From assembly GCA_016714015.1 (NCBI GenBank), contig JADJNZ010000001.1, positions 62,001 to 126,000 on the forward strand: a stretch of DNA of 64,000 bases. Reading direction: 5' to 3'. The position numbers and the translations under genes were made by a program. This document shows positions 61,891 through 64,000 of the stretch, piece by piece. The first letter of the stretch is position 1. Every line of letters starts with the position of its first letter. Below the pieces are notes generated by a model. The model ran no database searches and was not told where the DNA came from. It saw only the letters and a program-made list of their open reading frames with translations. The stretch comes from Gemmatimonadota bacterium (GTDB lineage: Bacteria > Gemmatimonadota > Gemmatimonadetes > Gemmatimonadales > Gemmatimonadaceae).

Positions 61891-62849
61891 GCGGCCTCCG
61901 TGCGCTTGGCGTGCTTGGTCGCGTAGGCCGTGGCCGCGTCGCGCACCCACTGCCCGTCGGCATGCGCCGCGTTGCGCGCGGCGAGGCGCTCTTCGTTGCA
62001 CGGCCCGTTGCCCTTGATGACCTCGAAGAACTCGGCCCAGTCGATCTCGCCGAAGTCCCAGTTCTTCGTCTCCGCGTTGAACCGCAGGTCGGGGTCGGGC
62101 AGCGTGAGCCCGATCGCCTGCGCCTGCGGGACGGTGAGGTTCACGAAGCGCTGACGGAGCTCGTCGTTCGTCTTGCGCTTCACGCGCCAGCGCAGGAGCT
62201 CGGCCGAGTTGGGCGAGTCCTTGTCGGACGGACCGAACATCATGAGCGAGGGCCACCAGAAGCGGTTCACCGCGTCCTGCACCATCGCCTTCTGCGCCGG
62301 CGTCCCGTTGGCGAGCGTGGCGCAGATCTCGTAGCCCTGCCGCTTGTGGAAGTTCTCCTCCTTGCAGATCCGCACCATCGCGCGTGCATACGGGCCGTAC
62401 GAGGTCTTCGCGAGGATCGTCTGGTTGACGATCGCCGCGCCATCGACGAGCCAGCCGATCACGCCCATGTCGGCCCACGAGAGCGTCGGGTAGTTGAAGA
62501 TGCTCGAGTACTTCGCCGTGCCGTCGAGGAGCGCGTTGTACAGGTCGAAGCGGTCGACGCCGAGCGTCTCCGTGCCGCAGTAGATGTAGAGGCCGTGGCC
62601 GCCCTCGTCCTGGACCTTGGCGATGAGCGCCATCTTCCGGCGCAGCGACGGCGCGCGGGTAATCCAGTTCCCCTCGGGGAGCATCCCGACGATCTCGGAG
62701 TGCGCGTGCTGGGACATCATGCGCGTGAGCTGCTTGCGATAGCGCTCCGGCATCCAGTCCTTCGGCTCGATGCTGTCCCCGGCGGCGATTCGCGCCTCGA
62801 AGGCGGCGAGGAGGGCCGGGTCCTCCTGGGCGGGCGGCTTCTTGTCCAT
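61887..62849 (-). CDS. paaA: Phenylacetyl-CoA epoxidase catalytic subunit PaaA
   Basis: A 320-residue di-iron oxygenase that forms the ring-1,2-epoxide of phenylacetyl-CoA. The predicted di-iron ligands, matched by spacing to E. coli PaaA, are E52, E82, H85 (QDEGGHG), D136, E165 and H168 (EENFHKR). The substrate region YPTLSWADMG is conserved. It is the first gene of paaABCD. The ATG is only 22 bp from a divergent crotonase start, and a TAGGTT element 6 nt upstream implies a leaderless message. Confidence 0.96.
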   Translation of the reverse strand: MDKKPPAQEDPALLAAFEARIAAGDSIEPKDWMPERYRKQLTRMMSQHAHSEIVGMLPEGNWITRAPSLRRKMALIAKVQDEGGHGLYIYCGTETLGVDRFDLYNALLDGTAKYSSIFNYPTLSWADMGVIGWLVDGAAIVNQTILAKTSYGPYARAMVRICKEENFHKRQGYEICATLANGTPAQKAMVQDAVNRFWWPSLMMFGPSDKDSPNSAELLRWRVKRKTNDELRQRFVNLTVPQAQAIGLTLPDPDLRFNAETKNWDFGEIDWAEFFEVIKGNGPCNEERLAARNAAHADGQWVRDAATAYATKHAKRTEAA

Positions 62850-62871
62850 GGGCTAAACCTATATTTCCGGC
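62850..62871. promoter_or_regulatory. Overlapping divergent leaderless promoters
   Basis: The 22 bp between two divergent ATGs hold two -10 elements. On the plus strand TATATT (62860-62865) ends 6 nt before the ATG at 62872. On the minus strand TAGGTT (62861-62856) ends 6 nt before the ATG of paaA at 62849. They share two bases, so both promoters cannot be occupied at once. Their -35 regions must lie inside the opposite coding sequence. Confidence 0.6.
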
Positions 62872-63648
62872 ATGACCACGACCACCTCCGGCGTCCCTGA
62901 AGGGAGCGTCCGCACCAGCATCGCCGACGGCGTCGGCACCGTCGAGTTCGCCCATCCGAAGGGGAACTCCCTACCGGCCAAGCTCCTCAATGAACTGGCG
63001 GCGGCGGTGACCGCCATGGGGGACGACCCGGCGGCCCGGGTGATCGTCCTGCGGAGCGCGGGGCAGTCCACCTTCTGCGCGGGCGCGTCGTTCGACGAGT
63101 TCACCGCCGTCGCGACACCGGAGGCCGGCCAGGAGTTCTTCTCCGGCTTCTCGCGGGTGATCCTCGCGATGATCCGCGCGCCCAAGTTCGTGCTCACCCG
63201 CGTCCAGGGGCGCGCGGCCGGCGGGGCGATCGGACTCATCGCGGCGAGCGACTACTCGTTCGCCGTCCGCTCCGCCCAGGCCAAGCTGAGCGAGCTGCAG
63301 GTCGGGATCGGCCCGTTCGTCGTCGGGGTGGTCATCGAGCGGAAGCTCGGCCTCGCGCCCTTCATGCACCTCGGCGTGCACGCCGACTGGCATGACGCCG
63401 AGTGGTGCGAGCGGCATGGGCTCTACTCGATGCTGTGCGACGACGCCGCGGCGCTCGATGCCGCGGTGGAGGCGCATGCGGCGCGCCTCGCCGCGAGCAA
63501 CCCCGAGGCGATGCGCGAGATGAAGCGGATCTTCTGGGCCGGCACCGAGGAGTGGGGCGAGCGGATGAGCGCGCGCGCCGCGATGAGCGGACGGATGGTG
63601 CTCTCCGACTTCACGCGCGAGGCGCTGGCGAGGTTCCGCGCGCGCTGA
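62872..63648 (+). CDS. Enoyl-CoA hydratase/isomerase family protein
   Basis: A 258-residue crotonase-fold enzyme. The oxyanion-hole segments TFCAGASFDEF and GRAAGGAIGLIAAS are present and KLSELQVGIGPF carries the Glu usually acting as a catalytic base. Position beside paaA suggests a step of phenylacetate beta-oxidation, possibly the PaaF hydratase, but it is divergent and not part of the paaABCD operon. The unusual C-terminal half (SARAAMSGRMVLSDFT) differs from typical PaaF. Confidence 0.82.
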   Translation: MTTTTSGVPEGSVRTSIADGVGTVEFAHPKGNSLPAKLLNELAAAVTAMGDDPAARVIVLRSAGQSTFCAGASFDEFTAVATPEAGQEFFSGFSRVILAMIRAPKFVLTRVQGRAAGGAIGLIAASDYSFAVRSAQAKLSELQVGIGPFVVGVVIERKLGLAPFMHLGVHADWHDAEWCERHGLYSMLCDDAAALDAAVEAHAARLAASNPEAMREMKRIFWAGTEEWGERMSARAAMSGRMVLSDFTREALARFRAR

Positions 63649-63672
63649 CGATCCTCGGCGAGGGAACCTCGG

Positions 63673-64000
63673 TCAGGCGTAGACCGCGGTCACCGCCTCC
63701 TCGAACGTCTCGCGGAAATCATTCGCCCGGAGGCGCTCGGTGGTGCGGAACCCCGCCTCGTCGAGCTTCTTCGCCGCCTCGAGCAGCGTCTCGATCGCGA
63801 ACGGCACGCCCGCCTCGCGCGCGAGATACTCCTCGACCGCGGTGAGATAGCCCATCATCCCGCCCAGCTCGGTGGGCGCGTACGCCTTGTGTGCGCGCTG
63901 GAGCAGCACCTGCACCGACGGATCCGGCATCGCGAGATTCTCGCTGCCGCAGACGACGCGGAGACGCGTGTTCGCGACGCACGCCTCGACCGTCGCACGG
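63673..64000 (-). CDS. C-terminal part of an unidentified protein (partial)
   Basis: The frame is open to the right edge of the window with no stop, so only the last 108 residues are seen. It ends at 63673. Recognisable pieces are VVCGSENLAMPD and APTELGGMMGYLTAVEEYLAREAG, all apparently helical. I do not recognise the family. It is convergent with the crotonase gene (24 bp between stops). It may belong to the next gene cluster. Confidence 0.65.
   Translation of the reverse strand, partial: RATVEACVANTRLRVVCGSENLAMPDPSVQVLLQRAHKAYAPTELGGMMGYLTAVEEYLAREAGVPFAIETLLEAAKKLDEAGFRTTERLRANDFRETFEEAVTAVYA

Noticed and set aside
1..64000. Mobile elements, prophage, CRISPR arrays, tRNA or rRNA genes
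   Set aside because: No transposase, integrase, cas gene, regularly spaced direct repeats, or tRNA/rRNA-like sequence was seen on either strand.

Overview
The window is about 70% GC, gene-dense, and has strong G/C preference at third codon positions. Several traits together point to a heterotrophic member of the Gemmatimonadota (Gemmatimonadaceae-like): secreted proteins with Ig-like and propeller domains, the DUF5117/DUF4953-type zinc metalloprotease, two M19 dipeptidases, a CarH-like B12 regulator, an ArsR-methyltransferase fusion beside sahH, and a phenylacetate (paa) cluster split into several blocks. This assignment rests on gene content only. I see no rRNA, tRNA, CRISPR array, phage genes or insertion sequence; the region reads as ordinary chromosome.

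Layout. 1-7.0 kb: a signalling and envelope locus, with an Hpt/multi-receiver protein and a membrane protein on the minus strand, divergent from a receiver, a TPR-glycoside-hydrolase-like protein and a YaiO-like beta-barrel, probably an exopolysaccharide system continuing off the left edge. 7.0-10.3 kb: DUF2911 protein, CarH-like regulator, lipoprotein dipeptidase, small DUF2892 protein. 10.5-15.3 kb: two secreted propeller proteins and an exported D-aminoacylase. 15.4-18.0 kb: sahR-like regulator and sahH. 18-23.5 kb: alpha-carbonic anhydrase, an SDR/methyltransferase/TrpF-like operon, an FAD oxidoreductase, a Tat-exported protein and lspA. 23.5-32.6 kb: hrpB, small lipoprotein and membrane proteins, PhoD-like phosphatase and a large metalloprotease. 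32.8-36.8 kb: a four-gene minor pseudopilin operon. 37-44.2 kb: coiled-coil membrane protein, OsmC, a multidomain secreted nuclease, a Rieske lipoprotein with a possible di-heme membrane partner, a second M19 dipeptidase and a DUF2177 protein. 44.2-64 kb: phenylacetate catabolism (paaYZ, paaGHIJ, paaABCD, an extra crotonase) interleaved with a hybrid histidine kinase, a fused 2-oxoacid dehydrogenase E1, a MATE exporter and uncharacterised membrane proteins.

How the genes work together. PaaABCD form the phenylacetyl-CoA epoxidase core, PaaG isomerises the epoxide to the oxepin, PaaZ opens and oxidises the ring, PaaJ/PaaH/PaaG (with the extra crotonase possibly acting as PaaF) complete beta-oxidation, and PaaI/PaaY are the associated thioesterases. 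PaaK, PaaE and a recognisable paa regulator are not in the window. SahH removes S-adenosylhomocysteine and is probably controlled by the adjacent ArsR-methyltransferase protein through an inverted repeat covering that protein's own start codon.

Most unusual signals: (i) start codons 6-7 nt behind a TANNNT -10 element, implying leaderless mRNAs, including two overlapping divergent ones in a 22-bp gap before paaA; (ii) a family of intergenic palindromes, two sharing an identical 22-bp core; (iii) a roughly 220-nt structured leader with a UUCG hairpin before the MATE gene; (iv) a compact Rieske plus four-helix candidate cytochrome pair; (v) a TrpF-like protein that lacks the usual SPR substrate motif.
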